64,000 nucleotides of DNA from Pseudomonas sp. WJP1 (GCF_028471945.1 NZ_CP110128.1:4080501-4144500), one strand, 5' to 3'; positions 34,416-42,787 are shown, counted from the first letter of the stretch. Notes: generated by a model not told the origin, from the sequence alone. Program-made: numbers and translations.

Positions 34416-34468
34416 AACTATTAAGACATTTTCTTCTCGCCGGTCACACGCCTGGCGAAGGGCTGCTA

Positions 34469-34522
34469 TGGGTCGGTTTCTGCCCTTCACGGTAGGCAGA
34501 AACCGGCCAAAAGTGGACATTT
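34469..34522. repeat. intergenic palindromic repeat, best copy
   Basis: Perfect 11-bp arms CGGTTTCTGCC (34474-34484) and GGCAGAAACCG (34495-34505) with a 10-base loop, followed by GCCAAAAGTGGACATT. Related sequence occurs at 32448 and 35438. It seems to be a dispersed pseudomonad intergenic repeat. Confidence 0.65.
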
Positions 34523-34600
34523 AAAATAGCGGAATGCTCCGGTAGACAACCCCGGCCTATGCTTAGCGGCAATTGGTCATGCCTCAACATATATTATGAG

Positions 34601-35017
34601 TCATTTAATTCGATTCAATGCTGCGAAGGAGTCAATATAATACTTATCAAAATCCAAACCAGAAAAATCGTCCATGCATACGAATGTGAATATAAGATCG
34701 ATTGGAACTCTAGCAAATGGATCTCCACTAAGCGTTGGGAATGGATCTCTATCAGGTACATGGAATGAAACTAGCACCCCACTCTTCTTGTCACCTCCTT
34801 TGCCAAATCCATTAACACACTCCAGATAAGTGTCGTGAAGAGGAAATGGCGTAAATTTAATTTTTTTACTTCCCCGGTATTCTGGACCTTTTCTCCGTGT
34901 AGTAATGCTGGCAAGAATGGCCGAGTTTTCAGAGACTCTTTTCCAAGGAAAAGATAATATCTGCCCGCCCCCAAACCCAATAAAACCTTCAACTGTAACT
35001 CTCATTATATTTTTCAT
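34601..35017 (-). CDS. hypothetical protein, 138 aa
   Basis: Begins MKNIMRVTVEGFIGFGGGQILSFPWKRV, with AGGAGG seven bases upstream of ATG 35017; the frame to 35062 would bury that site. It is rich in beta-forming residues and aromatic/glycine turns (TYLECVNGFGKGGDKKSGVLVSF). No signal peptide, no membrane helix, no family recognised. AT-richer than the chromosome average, so probably acquired. Confidence 0.6.
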   Translation of the reverse strand: MKNIMRVTVEGFIGFGGGQILSFPWKRVSENSAILASITTRRKGPEYRGSKKIKFTPFPLHDTYLECVNGFGKGGDKKSGVLVSFHVPDRDPFPTLSGDPFARVPIDLIFTFVCMDDFSGLDFDKYYIDSFAALNRIK

Positions 35018-35549
35018 CTGACTTCCTCCTGCCTCTATTTTATCAGTGCCGAACACCCGCATAGAAAAGATTAGCAGACCTAAATTACCCGAAATATCTA
35101 TTTGACATTGAGCATATAGCAGATCATTGATTAACTTTTATATGTCACTTATGAATAGACCCGATAGCGGATGGATATATTATTGCCGGACCTATTCGCA
35201 AATTACTACTCTCTACAGGGGTAGCAGAAGAAGAACTTAGTAAACTGGAACAGTCCGTATGGTGATGCATTATCAGCAACCGCCGTAGTAATGTTCTGAT
35301 TTTCATACGGTACCAGGCTCCGGCTCTATAATCGGTTATAAATTCCGCAAGAATCACTCTCACTCATGACTACGACTCACGAACGCACTGGAGTGAAAAG
35401 GAGACAAATTAATTTTTAATACTCTAAACGTCCGCATTGGGTCGACTTCTGCCGGTCACGATCGGCAAAGAACGGCCAATAGCGGACGCTCGAGCAGGTC
35501 TTCAATTCCGGTTTACGCCGACGACTGCACGCTACTTGGGTCAATTGGT
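35018..35549. other. AT-rich intergenic region
   Basis: No supported gene in about 530 bases. The frame at 35145-35363 (minus) has no ribosome binding site. It includes the repeat copy at 35438-35487. Confidence 0.45.
35438..35487. repeat. intergenic palindromic repeat, copy 3
   Basis: GGGTCGACTTCTGCC, CGATCGGCAAAGAACGG and CCAATAGCGGAC follow the same order as in the copy at 34469, but the palindrome is degenerate. Confidence 0.55.
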
Positions 35550-35660
35550 TATCTCAGCTGCCACTGGAGCAGGATAAAGCTCGCGAGAAAACCAAGTGCA
35601 AGGATCGTAAATCCACATGCGATGCCTAGAAGCAGAGGATGTTTCCACAAGGCTCTCATC
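35550..35660 (-). CDS. tiny single-membrane-span protein, 36 aa
   Basis: The translation is MRALWKHPLLLGIACGFTILALGFLASFILLQWQLR: a basic start, one strongly hydrophobic helix and a basic end, the typical form of a small membrane protein. GGAG touches the ATG at 35660; the in-frame TTG nine bases further in would be better spaced. Only the hydrophobic pattern and stop placement support it. Confidence 0.35.
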
Positions 35661-35931
35661 TCCAGTCGATCAACGAATTGTGAGTGCGAGCATCTGAGCA
35701 ATAACCAAGCCAGTCAGCCGTCCCAGTCAAGCTCTGGCTCTTGCCTGCGAGAATTCCCCAAAAACGGGGGGACTTTCCTTACATCCGGTGCTGAGTTCCC
35801 AGATCTGGTGCGGACATCGGGCTATTTCTGTTTCTCTCTAAGGCGGCAAACAGGGATAGCTCTGCAAAAAAACGCCTAAACTGGGAGAGACGCTATCACT
35901 GCCTTTGGTGATATCTGAATAAGGATCCAGC
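35661..35931. other. upstream region of the receiver genes
   Basis: No gene recognised in about 270 bases; the frame at 35622-35879 is not protein-like. Confidence 0.4.
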
Positions 35932-36342
35932 ATGAAGGCAAAGCGGGAAAAACCCTTACCCCTGCCTGGATGGGTCATCGTTGTTGAGGACGATCCCACG
36001 CTGAGGATGTCGATGGTAGACATTCTGGACGAGATCGGCCTCCGTCCCTTGGATTTCCAATCTGCCGGCGATGCTTTGATCTACTTGATGGGAATGCCCG
36101 ACGGTTGTCCATTGGTGATCGTTGATCAAGGCCAGCCTGGTCAGTTGAGCGGTGCGGACTTCATTAAGTTAGTGAAAAAGAAATGGCCACCGACCGCCAC
36201 TGTTCTTACATCTAGCTACGAACTCACCCCCTTAACGTTGCCCGACTCAACAATCCATTTACAAAAGCCGTGGGCAATGGATGATTTGGTGATGGCAGTA
36301 ACGACGCTGGTTCAACCTAGTCACCCCATCGATAAGGCCTAA
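35932..36342 (+). CDS. stand-alone receiver-domain protein 1
   Basis: 136 residues made only of a receiver domain: acidic pair Asp20-Asp21 (VVEDDPTL), phosphorylatable Asp65 (LVIVDQGQPG), Thr93-Ser94 and Lys112 (LQKPW). There is no output domain. It resembles the next gene at every key position. Such small receivers take phosphate from hybrid kinases or bind a partner. The two giant hybrid kinases in this window are candidate partners, but that is inference. Confidence 0.88.
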   Translation: MKAKREKPLPLPGWVIVVEDDPTLRMSMVDILDEIGLRPLDFQSAGDALIYLMGMPDGCPLVIVDQGQPGQLSGADFIKLVKKKWPPTATVLTSSYELTPLTLPDSTIHLQKPWAMDDLVMAVTTLVQPSHPIDKA

Positions 36343-36358
36343 GCAATAGAGGTTTTGA

Positions 36359-36418
36359 ATGACTGTTTCGGGTCGACTTGCGCCTCTGCAGACGACACCT
36401 ACACTTGCCACTTGCTGA
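36359..36418 (+). other. tiny ORF after receiver 1 (19 codons)
   Basis: AGAGG followed by ATG ACT 17 bases after the receiver stop; the product would be MTVSGRLAPLQTTPTLATC. The same layout occurs after receiver 2, so this is probably a duplicated gene start that now runs into other sequence. Confidence 0.3.
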
Positions 36419-36505
36419 TGGTACATCCCCAGGCCCACCCATACGGGCTTCGTCCTATGCTGTCTTTTCGATGAGGCACCAACCTGACCTTGAAGGACAA
36501 GACGT

Positions 36506-36922
36506 GTGAACGTGAACTGGGAAGGAATGCTGCCGATCGAAGGTACGGTGATCGTTATTGAGGATGATCCGACCCTTCGATCACTGATGACGGACATCCT
36601 GTCTGAGATTGGCGCCCAGTCTCTGGCGTTTGAGACCGCAGACGACGCGCTGACGTACTTTTTGCAAAACACTTTTCACTGCCCGCTTGTGATCGTGGAT
36701 CAGGCACTACCAGGGCAGATCCAGGGGATGGAGTTTATTGAGATGATCCAGAGTCGTCTGCCATGGATCGCCTCCATTCTCACATCCGGTTATTTAATCG
36801 ATCCAAGCGACTTACCAACTCATACGATTTATCTGCACAAGCCTTGGTCCCTGGATGACCTGGTGATTTCGGTAGCCACGCTGCTGCAGCCTGGAAACCT
36901 CATTATTAAGACATCACCCTGA
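36506..36922 (+). CDS. stand-alone receiver-domain protein 2
   Basis: 138 residues. Asp20-Asp21, Asp65 (LVIVDQALPG), Thr93-Ser94 and Lys112 (LHKPW) lie at the same positions as in receiver 1, so these are tandem paralogs. GTG 36506 has AAGGA eight bases upstream, and using it gives the equal numbering. No effector domain. It is probably transcribed together with receiver 1, the gap being 163 bases. Confidence 0.87.
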   Translation: MNVNWEGMLPIEGTVIVIEDDPTLRSLMTDILSEIGAQSLAFETADDALTYFLQNTFHCPLVIVDQALPGQIQGMEFIEMIQSRLPWIASILTSGYLIDPSDLPTHTIYLHKPWSLDDLVISVATLLQPGNLIIKTSP

Positions 36923-36938
36923 GTCGCTGGAGGTTTCT

Positions 36939-37010
36939 ATGACTGAGAAAGGCTTCATTGCCCTCCTGTTTGCGTTGAGGGCGTTATGGATCTCGATTCT
37001 TAGCGGGTAA
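36939..37010 (+). CDS. micro-ORF after receiver 2, 23 aa, hydrophobic
   Basis: GGAGG lies five bases from ATG 36939, an ideal spacing, 16 bases after the receiver 2 stop. The product MTEKGFIALLFALRALWISI-LSG has a hydrophobic core that could just span or lie in a membrane. It may be a real small protein of the operon or a truncated larger gene. Confidence 0.35.
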   Translation: MTEKGFIALLFALRALWISILSG

Positions 37011-37255
37011 TTATTCTGGTCGACTAGAACAGCACCACCGTTCTAGAACGCTCTGTGGTGTTATCGTTGTGCGCTGCCGCCGCGCTCGCGTGTCTCTTGT
37101 TGGTTCGTTTAGCCGTCCTCCGCGAGCGAGCGCTTCGGTTCGACCACTGTTGTTCGTGGCAGGCAGAAATAAGCTCAGGAGCAACCTCTCGCGTGTCAGC
37201 GATCCATCAGAAGACACAATATTCACTGCGGCTATTCGGCAGACGTAACCCATTG
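37011..37255. other. intergenic
   Basis: Nothing supported; two short frames on opposite strands overlap here without ribosome binding sites. Confidence 0.4.
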
Positions 37256-37501
37256 TTAGCCGTCGGCGATCATCGTACTTCGACTCGCCATTTCGCTGCG
37301 CAGCTCCCTGATGAGATTCGCGATTGCACGATTGGAGGTTAAGTGCTCCGTCGTGACCGCTGTGACCAATAGCTCAACCTGGCCGCTCGACGGATCGAAT
37401 ACTTTGATCATGAGCGATCCATCCGGATTGCTGGTGCAGGTGCAGGAAAGAGGCAGAAAGCCACATTCAATCGTGTGGCGAAGCTCAAGCGGAGAAATCA
37501 T
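37256..37501 (-). CDS. DUF1652 family protein
   Basis: 81 residues: LELRHTIECGFLPLSCTCTSNPDGSLMIKVFDPSSGQVELLVTAV and SNRAIANLIRELRSEM match the DUF1652 pattern, a family nearly confined to Pseudomonas. GAGGA lies eight bases before ATG 37501. Function unknown; the gene is a useful marker for the genus of this window. Confidence 0.85.
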   Translation of the reverse strand: MISPLELRHTIECGFLPLSCTCTSNPDGSLMIKVFDPSSGQVELLVTAVTTEHLTSNRAIANLIRELRSEMASRSTMIADG

Positions 37502-37637
37502 GACTTACGTCCTCAGAGTCAGCTTATAAATAATAGACGACCTGACGAATGCCTACGAAAACCATCTCAGCCCAATCGGCCAGAGCTACCAACCGACCCT
37601 CCAGTTGCCCACACCGCGCGACTCACTGCCCCCCCCC

Positions 37638-37790
37638 TTACGTTCCTCCTCCCACCCCCTCAACTGCCCGAGCATAGGCTATCGTCGCCACCTCAATTAA
37701 GGATCGGCGCTCTTCTCGGTCGATGACTCCTCGCGCATAAAAACGGTCAGCAAGCCGAAGCAACTCTTCATACTGCTCTTGTGCATTCAT
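37638..37790 (-). CDS. small conserved protein, 50 aa
   Basis: MNAQEQYEELLRLADRFYARGVIDREERRSLIEVATIAYARAVEG: a compact helical protein. GGAGG lies five bases before ATG 37790. A longer form of 73 residues from 37859 also has a good site (GGAG, seven bases), so two starts are possible. Function unknown. Confidence 0.6.
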   Translation of the reverse strand: MNAQEQYEELLRLADRFYARGVIDREERRSLIEVATIAYARAVEGVGGGT

Positions 37791-37859
37791 CCGAACCTCC
37801 GGAATCACCAATAAGTCATGAAAAGCGGAAAACACCTCAACCTTCGTGCTGTCGTACAT

Positions 37860-38800
37860 GTCGATTCTCCGGCGTGTATTCCGATAGAGCAGACTTCAAT
37901 CTCAGTCGTTCATTGCAGGCGATACGCGGCTGGGCTCATGGTGCTTTTTCTACCTACTACGGTCTCCTTGCCCGAGGATCATTTTTCCGAGCCAAGACCT
38001 CCCTCTCAAAGCGCTTCTTGATGCACACTCTGGGTCCGATAGTTGCCCGTTACATCAAGCAACAATCGACCATATACACCTGTTAGACAATGCCCTTGGA
38101 TCCAACACATTGTTCGCCTCACTGCTAGCCTTCCATTCGCGGAGAGAGCGTCGTCACATGCCAGGCTTCTAGGCAAAAGCACACTCACCTCGACCGCGGT
38201 TGCAACGACAAATCGGACAATCGGGGGGCAGGAGTGTGGAAGCAGCGGCGGCATTGTTTATACCTGTGTTGGCAGCGACGGTGATGATTTTAACGGCACT
38301 AACTGTAGGAGCCGTGCTCTCACTGGTGACAATCCATGCGATCGGCATGACGCAGAGCATGCCGCCAGGTACTCCTTTACTAGCTGCCCTAGCCTCAACA
38401 CAAATTCCGGTAACGATAACGGTGCTCTTGCAGACCGGAAGCCTAACCACCATCACGGAGTTCATGGCGGGCATAAACCTAATGATGATTTTGGTCACCT
38501 TTTAGACGATGCATCAGAGGTCATTAGCATCAAAAACTGTGTTCAATTACTGCGGTCAAGATCTAGAAATCATCAGCTTTCCGGCAAAGAAATGGAAATA
38601 CCTGGGCACTGAGCTATATCAAAAAAGCTTACGCACGCGCCGGGTCATGCTGGCCTGTTCGAGTTAAAAAACTGGGTGAATCTATCTGTGAGCCCGTCAA
38701 CCAACGCCCCTCCTAAACGGCACAGAATTCCGGCTAAAAGGAAACCTCTCCACGGTGGGCCATGCTTACAATAAGTGATCTCCCTCAAGGAGCTATCACT
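37860..38800. other. long region without a firmly supported gene
   Basis: About 940 bases. Frames exist on both strands (38043-38612 plus, 38200-38505 plus, 38169-38498 minus, 38510-38668 plus), but none has a good ribosome binding site, none is recognised and they overlap. The 38200-38505 frame is very hydrophobic and could be a membrane protein. It may hold eroded genes. Confidence 0.4.
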
Positions 38801-39034
38801 ATGACCGAACCAAATAGCCTGTATGCCAATTGGCCCGCGCATCACCTGATGTTTGTGGCCCTGCGCGATGGCGGCGATGCTCCGGAACATCTGGCTCCGG
38901 CCGTCGCGGCTTTTCATGGCATCAGTGTCGATGAATTGAAGGCGCAGTGCCGGCGCGCCGGTGAAGAATGGATCGCCCGCGACGGCGGCCTGGGTGAAAT
39001 CAATCAGCGCGTGTACGCCTGGGCGAAAGAATAA
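38801..39034 (+). CDS. small conserved protein, 77 aa
   Basis: MTEPNSLYANWPAHHLMFVALRDGGDAPEHLAPAVAAFHGISVDELKAQCRRAGEEWIARDGGLGEI. AAGGAG lies eight bases before ATG 38801. Soluble and helical; not recognised. It ends before a good terminator, so it is a single-gene unit. Confidence 0.7.
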   Translation: MTEPNSLYANWPAHHLMFVALRDGGDAPEHLAPAVAAFHGISVDELKAQCRRAGEEWIARDGGLGEINQRVYAWAKE

Positions 39035-39066
39035 GACCGCCGCTTCGAGTAACGCCGTTTATGTTC

Positions 39067-39106
39067 AAAAGGCCACCACATTTTGACACCATGTGGGGGC
39101 CTTTTT
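39067..39106 (+). terminator. intrinsic terminator
   Basis: AAAAGGCC-CCACAT (39067-39080, with one bulge) pairs with ATGTGG-GGCCTTTTT (39091-39105). Follows the 77-aa gene. Confidence 0.8.
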
Positions 39107-39205
39107 GATTGGCGCTATTTCCCACTCCCCCCTAGACTGGGTGATCACGACCCTTGGTCCTGAATTTTACGCAATGACGGTCACACACTCGAAAGGACGC
39201 GCCCC

Positions 39206-39484
39206 ATGTACGAGCCATTGACTGACCCTGCCGCTATCGAGGCGGCCAATCAATTTTTCGATGACCTGATCGCCATGGCGGACTTTAAAGCACAGCTTCC
39301 GCTGCTACGGCCGCAGGTCGAAGCGTTTCGTGTTGAGGCGTTGACCCATGCCGGCATGCTGAGCACGCAAAACCAGCTGCGTGGCTTCCTCTGGGGGCTG
39401 GTGGTGGCCGGCGTTTTGAATCCTAACCAGGGCCACGAATTAAGCCAGCGCCTGGATATGGGCCGACAAGCCGGATGGTTGTGA
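39206..39484 (+). CDS. conserved hypothetical protein, 92 aa (first gene of a coupled trio)
   Basis: MYEPLTDPAAIEAANQFFDDLIAMADFKAQLPLLRPQVEAFRVEAL, then a mildly hydrophobic LRGFLWGLVVAGVLNPNQG. Soluble, helical. GGA lies upstream of the ATG. Its TGA overlaps the ATG of the next gene by one base (TGATG), so the trio is translationally coupled. Function unknown. Confidence 0.65.
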   Translation: MYEPLTDPAAIEAANQFFDDLIAMADFKAQLPLLRPQVEAFRVEALTHAGMLSTQNQLRGFLWGLVVAGVLNPNQGHELSQRLDMGRQAGWL

Positions 39485-39738
39485 TGAGCAGCGGCAATCC
39501 CACCAGTGACCCTCTGGAGCCACTTAACCTACCAAGTTCGATCCGCGTCCAAGCGGACAAACTCCTGCTCGCGATCAGGAGCGGACGCACGCTGCCCGAC
39601 ACATTGCGCGCTGCAGACCGCGCCGAAGGCTTTGCCTTGGGTCTCGACACCGTGCGCGTACTGCACGCCATTGATGTTGAAGGGCTGTATCGGGCGTTTG
39701 ATGATGCCGCGCAAATACGCTTGGCCGAACTCCTATGA
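39484..39738 (+). CDS. conserved hypothetical protein, 84 aa (second gene of the trio)
   Basis: MSSGNPTSDPLEPLNLPSSIRVQADKLLLAIRSGRTLPDTLRAADRAEGFALGLDTVRVL. Helical and basic in the middle. Start at 39484 overlaps the previous stop by one base, and its own stop overlaps the next start by four (ATGA). Not recognised. Confidence 0.65.
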   Translation: MSSGNPTSDPLEPLNLPSSIRVQADKLLLAIRSGRTLPDTLRAADRAEGFALGLDTVRVLHAIDVEGLYRAFDDAAQIRLAELL

Positions 39739-39983
39739 TCGGCGAGGCGATTCAAGAGGACGTGTTGCGCGCCCTGGTCGAACAACACGCGGTGCGCGAG
39801 TGTCTGGTGGCCAAGATCGACGGCGGCCCAGCGTGGGGCCTGGCGATCCGCCTGGGCGGTAGCGGCGCGCGCTGGGTGCCGGTGCGTTCCAAGCGGGAAA
39901 AGATTCGCGCCTGGGCCAGTCTGACCGCTGTGGGACGCTTTGCTGCCGGTGTTGGGTTGCGGGGGTTTATGGTGGAGCTGTGA
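39735..39983 (+). CDS. small protein, 82 aa (third gene of the trio), weakly ParC-like
   Basis: MIGEAIQEDVLRALVEQHAVRECLVAK, then WGLAIRLGGSGARWVPVRSKREKIRAWASLTAVGRFAAGVGLRGFMVEL. The WVPVRS...R.WASL..V order resembles small partition-associated ParC-like proteins of pseudomonad elements, a memory-based and uncertain match. The trio lies near the end of a prophage and may belong to an older element. Confidence 0.6.
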   Translation: MIGEAIQEDVLRALVEQHAVRECLVAKIDGGPAWGLAIRLGGSGARWVPVRSKREKIRAWASLTAVGRFAAGVGLRGFMVEL

Positions 39984-40126
39984 GCGCCGTAGGCGCTCTG
40001 CTCAAGACTGACCCGACTCGCCACGACGGTTTCGCTTCAGGCAAAGACTGCCCTGCGCTGGCCGAGGATTGGTAACGAAGTCCTTTGGCACTGGTCTACC
40101 CTGGGTGCAGCAGAGAAAGCTCAATC

Positions 40127-40840
40127 ATGTGTGAACGTCTATCCCAATATCGCGGCATCCAGGACTTCGTCGCCGCCCTCAACATGCCCAATGCCCTGCT
40201 CAACTATGTCGGCGACCTGCCGTTTGAGTGCTACAACGCCGCGCCGAGCACTCAACTCGCGCTTTTTCACCAAGAGGGGGAATTCCTGCGCGCCGACCTG
40301 GTGCGCTGGGGCTGGCGCCCGCAATGGGCCGACAGCGCCACGATGCCGATTGATGCCCGCGTGGAAAAGGTTGCCCAGCGCCCATTCTTCAGAGCAACCT
40401 GGCCACACCGGGCTATCATCGCGATCGACAACTGGTTTGAGTGGTTGAATGAAGGCGGCCCCAAAAAACAGCCCTACCTGATCCGCCACCGTGACCGAAC
40501 GCCAATCCTCTGCGCCGCGATTGGCCAGTACCCGATCGGCGAGCACGAACCGGGAAAGTATGATGGCTTTGTCATCCTCACCGCCGACAGCGCCGGCGGC
40601 ATGGTCGACATTGACGACCGCCGGCCGGTGGCGCTGTCAGCGGAACTGGCGCGTGAATGGCTGGACCCGGCGACGCCCAAAGGACGCGCCGAGCAGATAG
40701 TACTGCTGGAGGGAGAGCCGTCTGAGGCGTTTGAATGGTTTACCGTGGACCACGCGGTGGGCAATGTACGAAACCAACAACGCGGATTGATCCTCCCCAA
40801 AAGGAGACCTCAAGCAGGCGATAGACTGGATAACGGCTAA
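40127..40840 (+). CDS. SRAP-family protein (SOS response-associated peptidase, YedK/HMCES-like) with altered active site
   Basis: 237 residues starting Met-Cys, so the catalytic Cys2 is exposed after Met removal; this decides the start at 40127. CYNAAPS, LVRWGWRPQW, the FRATWPHRAIIAIDNWFEW block with Glu105, and VILTADSAGG are family features. The family links covalently to abasic sites in single-stranded DNA. The usual Asn in NAR is Asp76 (IDARVEK), and the usual His in IHDRMP is Asp163 (IDDRRP). So two of four active-site residues differ and catalysis may be changed. It lies just outside the prophage. Confidence 0.88.
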   Translation: MCERLSQYRGIQDFVAALNMPNALLNYVGDLPFECYNAAPSTQLALFHQEGEFLRADLVRWGWRPQWADSATMPIDARVEKVAQRPFFRATWPHRAIIAIDNWFEWLNEGGPKKQPYLIRHRDRTPILCAAIGQYPIGEHEPGKYDGFVILTADSAGGMVDIDDRRPVALSAELAREWLDPATPKGRAEQIVLLEGEPSEAFEWFTVDHAVGNVRNQQRGLILPKRRPQAGDRLDNG

Positions 40841-40946
40841 TAGTTAACTTGGGCGGATGTCAGGGTGGTTGATGCTGACCAACATCTTGCCTTTTCAGCG
40901 GAGTTTTGCCGATACCTTCATACGCCTGCCGGAGGCAGGAGCGGAC

Positions 40947-41498
40947 TCATTTCAGCACCTTCAGCGCGGCGAGGTAGAAGGATCGGCGCTCGGCCATTCC
41001 ATTCGTGCCGCCATTGATGCGCCGGGTGATGTCTACGAAGTCGCCTGCATCAGCCAGCGCGTTCAGGTTGCGAGAATTCCAGAACCAGGCCGCCGACTTG
41101 CAAGCCCACTCGGCCTGCTCGAGCAGTTCAGGTGTGCGCAGCAGGCGGTCATCTCCGAACAGGGCTTTGCTGCATGCGAGGTAGTTGTCGCGGCCGGTGA
41201 CTTGGATCAGGCCGCGGCCTCGGTACTTCTGCCCGTCGCCGTCAGCCTCGGGCGTGTTGCCCAGGCGCTTGGCCAGGGTGCCTGTGTCGTACTTGCTCAG
41301 GTACTGGTCGCCACCCAGCTCGCGCACGTAGCGGAACTGACCGGACTCATGACCGACCTGGGCAATGAAGGAAGCCATGCGCAGGCGCGTGTTGATCTGG
41401 TACTTGTCCATGGCCAGCGTGAGCGCGGACGCAAAAACGCCGGCTTGTTTGCCGGCGCTCGGGAGGATCTGCAGCAGCTGCTGCTGGGTGATGGGCAT
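40947..41498 (-). CDS. GH19-family endolysin
   Basis: 183 residues. GHESGQFRYVRE contains likely catalytic Glu51 and Glu60; KYRGRGLIQVTGRDNY is the GH19 chitinase/muramidase signature. Start 41498 has GGAG six bases upstream. These phage enzymes cut peptidoglycan for lysis after release by a holin; no signal peptide is present, so export needs the holin. The gene is at the left tip of the prophage, far from the holin-like gene at 63639. Confidence 0.9.
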   Translation of the reverse strand: MPITQQQLLQILPSAGKQAGVFASALTLAMDKYQINTRLRMASFIAQVGHESGQFRYVRELGGDQYLSKYDTGTLAKRLGNTPEADGDGQKYRGRGLIQVTGRDNYLACSKALFGDDRLLRTPELLEQAEWACKSAAWFWNSRNLNALADAGDFVDITRRINGGTNGMAERRSFYLAALKVLK

Positions 41499-41514
41499 AC
41501 TTTTCTCCATGCGT

Positions 41515-41538
41515 AAAAAAAGCCCGCACGATTGCGGG
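41515..41538 (-). terminator. terminator upstream of the endolysin
   Basis: CCCGCA (41523-41528) pairs with TGCGGG (41533-41538) and on the minus strand is followed by seven T residues. It would stop late transcripts coming from the tail genes just before the endolysin. Confidence 0.75.
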
Positions 41539-41704
41539 TGTCGCTGCATCACGCAGATGGCTGTTTGTTGTATTGGCGGCCTATGGCAACAGCTGGTGGC
41601 ATTTAGCCAGAATTATCGTGTGGTTTTGTAACGTTCTGCGTACAATGCCGCGAAAAACAGCGATCATCGCTTAAACCTTCACACTTCTAAAAATGGGCAA
41701 TTGA

Positions 41705-42787
41705 ATGTCAGCAGCCAATGGTGGGCGCTTAGTATTTCTGGATTACATGCGGGTTTTCGCATTTATCAGTGTACTAGTTGGCCACAAATTCGCGGAAGAA
41801 CTCAGCGCCGCAGTTAACAATCCTGCACTTCATATCACTACTAGATATTTTTTTGAGGCGCTAGTACCGCTGTGCATTGGGGGTGCCGCTGGTGTAGTTG
41901 TTTTTTTTCTTACCTCTGGCTACATCATAACCCACGTCTTACAAAAAGAAACACCTACCGACTTCATTATCAAGCGAATTTTTCGGATATACCCACTCTT
42001 CATATTTGCAGTACTTTCCGAGACATTTATGGCATGGTATTTCCACGAAACTCCGGTTCCGCCGCTGTCAGTAATGGTACCGAGATTATTGTTGATCGGA
42101 GATTTCTTCGATATTCCAAACGCACTGGCTGGCGTTGAGTGGACACTTCGAATTGAAATACTTTTTTATATCCTTATGGCGACTTTCAAATCCGCTGGAT
42201 TATTCACAAGCCAAAAACTACTACCTATAGCCTATCTGATCGTGGCCACCTGTCTTTACGTAATTCCAGCATTCCCTGAAATTGGGCATTGGAACGCGGC
42301 GTATGTAAACACCTACTCTCTTTTTCTCTTCATCGGATCCTTGATTTATTTAAGCCAGCAAGAACTCGCCAACAGGAAAATATGCATTGCTGTAGGGTCG
42401 ATACTGAGCTTGATGTTTCTGATAAAAATTTCGAACATTCAGCCAGGCTGGAAGGAAAGCAATTACGCGATCATCGCGCTGGCTTTGTTCCTGGCCTCGC
42501 TTTACTACGGACCAAAGCTTCAGGACGGACGCGCTCTTAGAGTTATTTCCGACCTAACGTTTTCCGTTTATCTGTTCCACAACTGGCTTTGGGAGTACAT
42601 TTCCACTCCTGTGCAGGGTCTTGGATTTACCGGAATTAGCTCTAAGCTCATTATATGCGCGTTGCTCTTTGCTGTTTGCTACGCTCTACACCAAAGGATT
42701 GAAAAGCCTGGGCTCTCACTCGGAGCTAAGGTGCTCAGGCTCAGGCATGCCAGAGTAGAAGCTCGCGAACTAGTCAGTGGGACTTAA
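41705..42787 (+). CDS. acyltransferase 3 family membrane protein (O-antigen acetylase-like)
   Basis: 360 residues, about ten membrane segments. The start LVFLDYMRVFAFISVLVGHKFAEE holds the conserved His, and IIKRIFRIYPLFIFAV the R.FRIYP motif of OafA-type acyltransferases; VYLFHNWLWEY is the third signature. It acetylates cell-surface sugars at the inner membrane. It is the only clear plus-strand gene in this part of the prophage, is AT-rich, and sits between fibre and lysis genes: a typical lysogenic-conversion gene that could change the phage receptor. Ribosome binding site weak. Confidence 0.9.
   Translation: MSAANGGRLVFLDYMRVFAFISVLVGHKFAEELSAAVNNPALHITTRYFFEALVPLCIGGAAGVVVFFLTSGYIITHVLQKETPTDFIIKRIFRIYPLFIFAVLSETFMAWYFHETPVPPLSVMVPRLLLIGDFFDIPNALAGVEWTLRIEILFYILMATFKSAGLFTSQKLLPIAYLIVATCLYVIPAFPEIGHWNAAYVNTYSLFLFIGSLIYLSQQELANRKICIAVGSILSLMFLIKISNIQPGWKESNYAIIALALFLASLYYGPKLQDGRALRVISDLTFSVYLFHNWLWEYISTPVQGLGFTGISSKLIICALLFAVCYALHQRIEKPGLSLGAKVLRLRHARVEARELVSGT

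Noticed and set aside
38200..38505. Hydrophobic 101-codon frame
   Set aside because: Could be a membrane protein, but lacks a ribosome binding site and overlaps two other equally open frames; kept only as a remark for the region.
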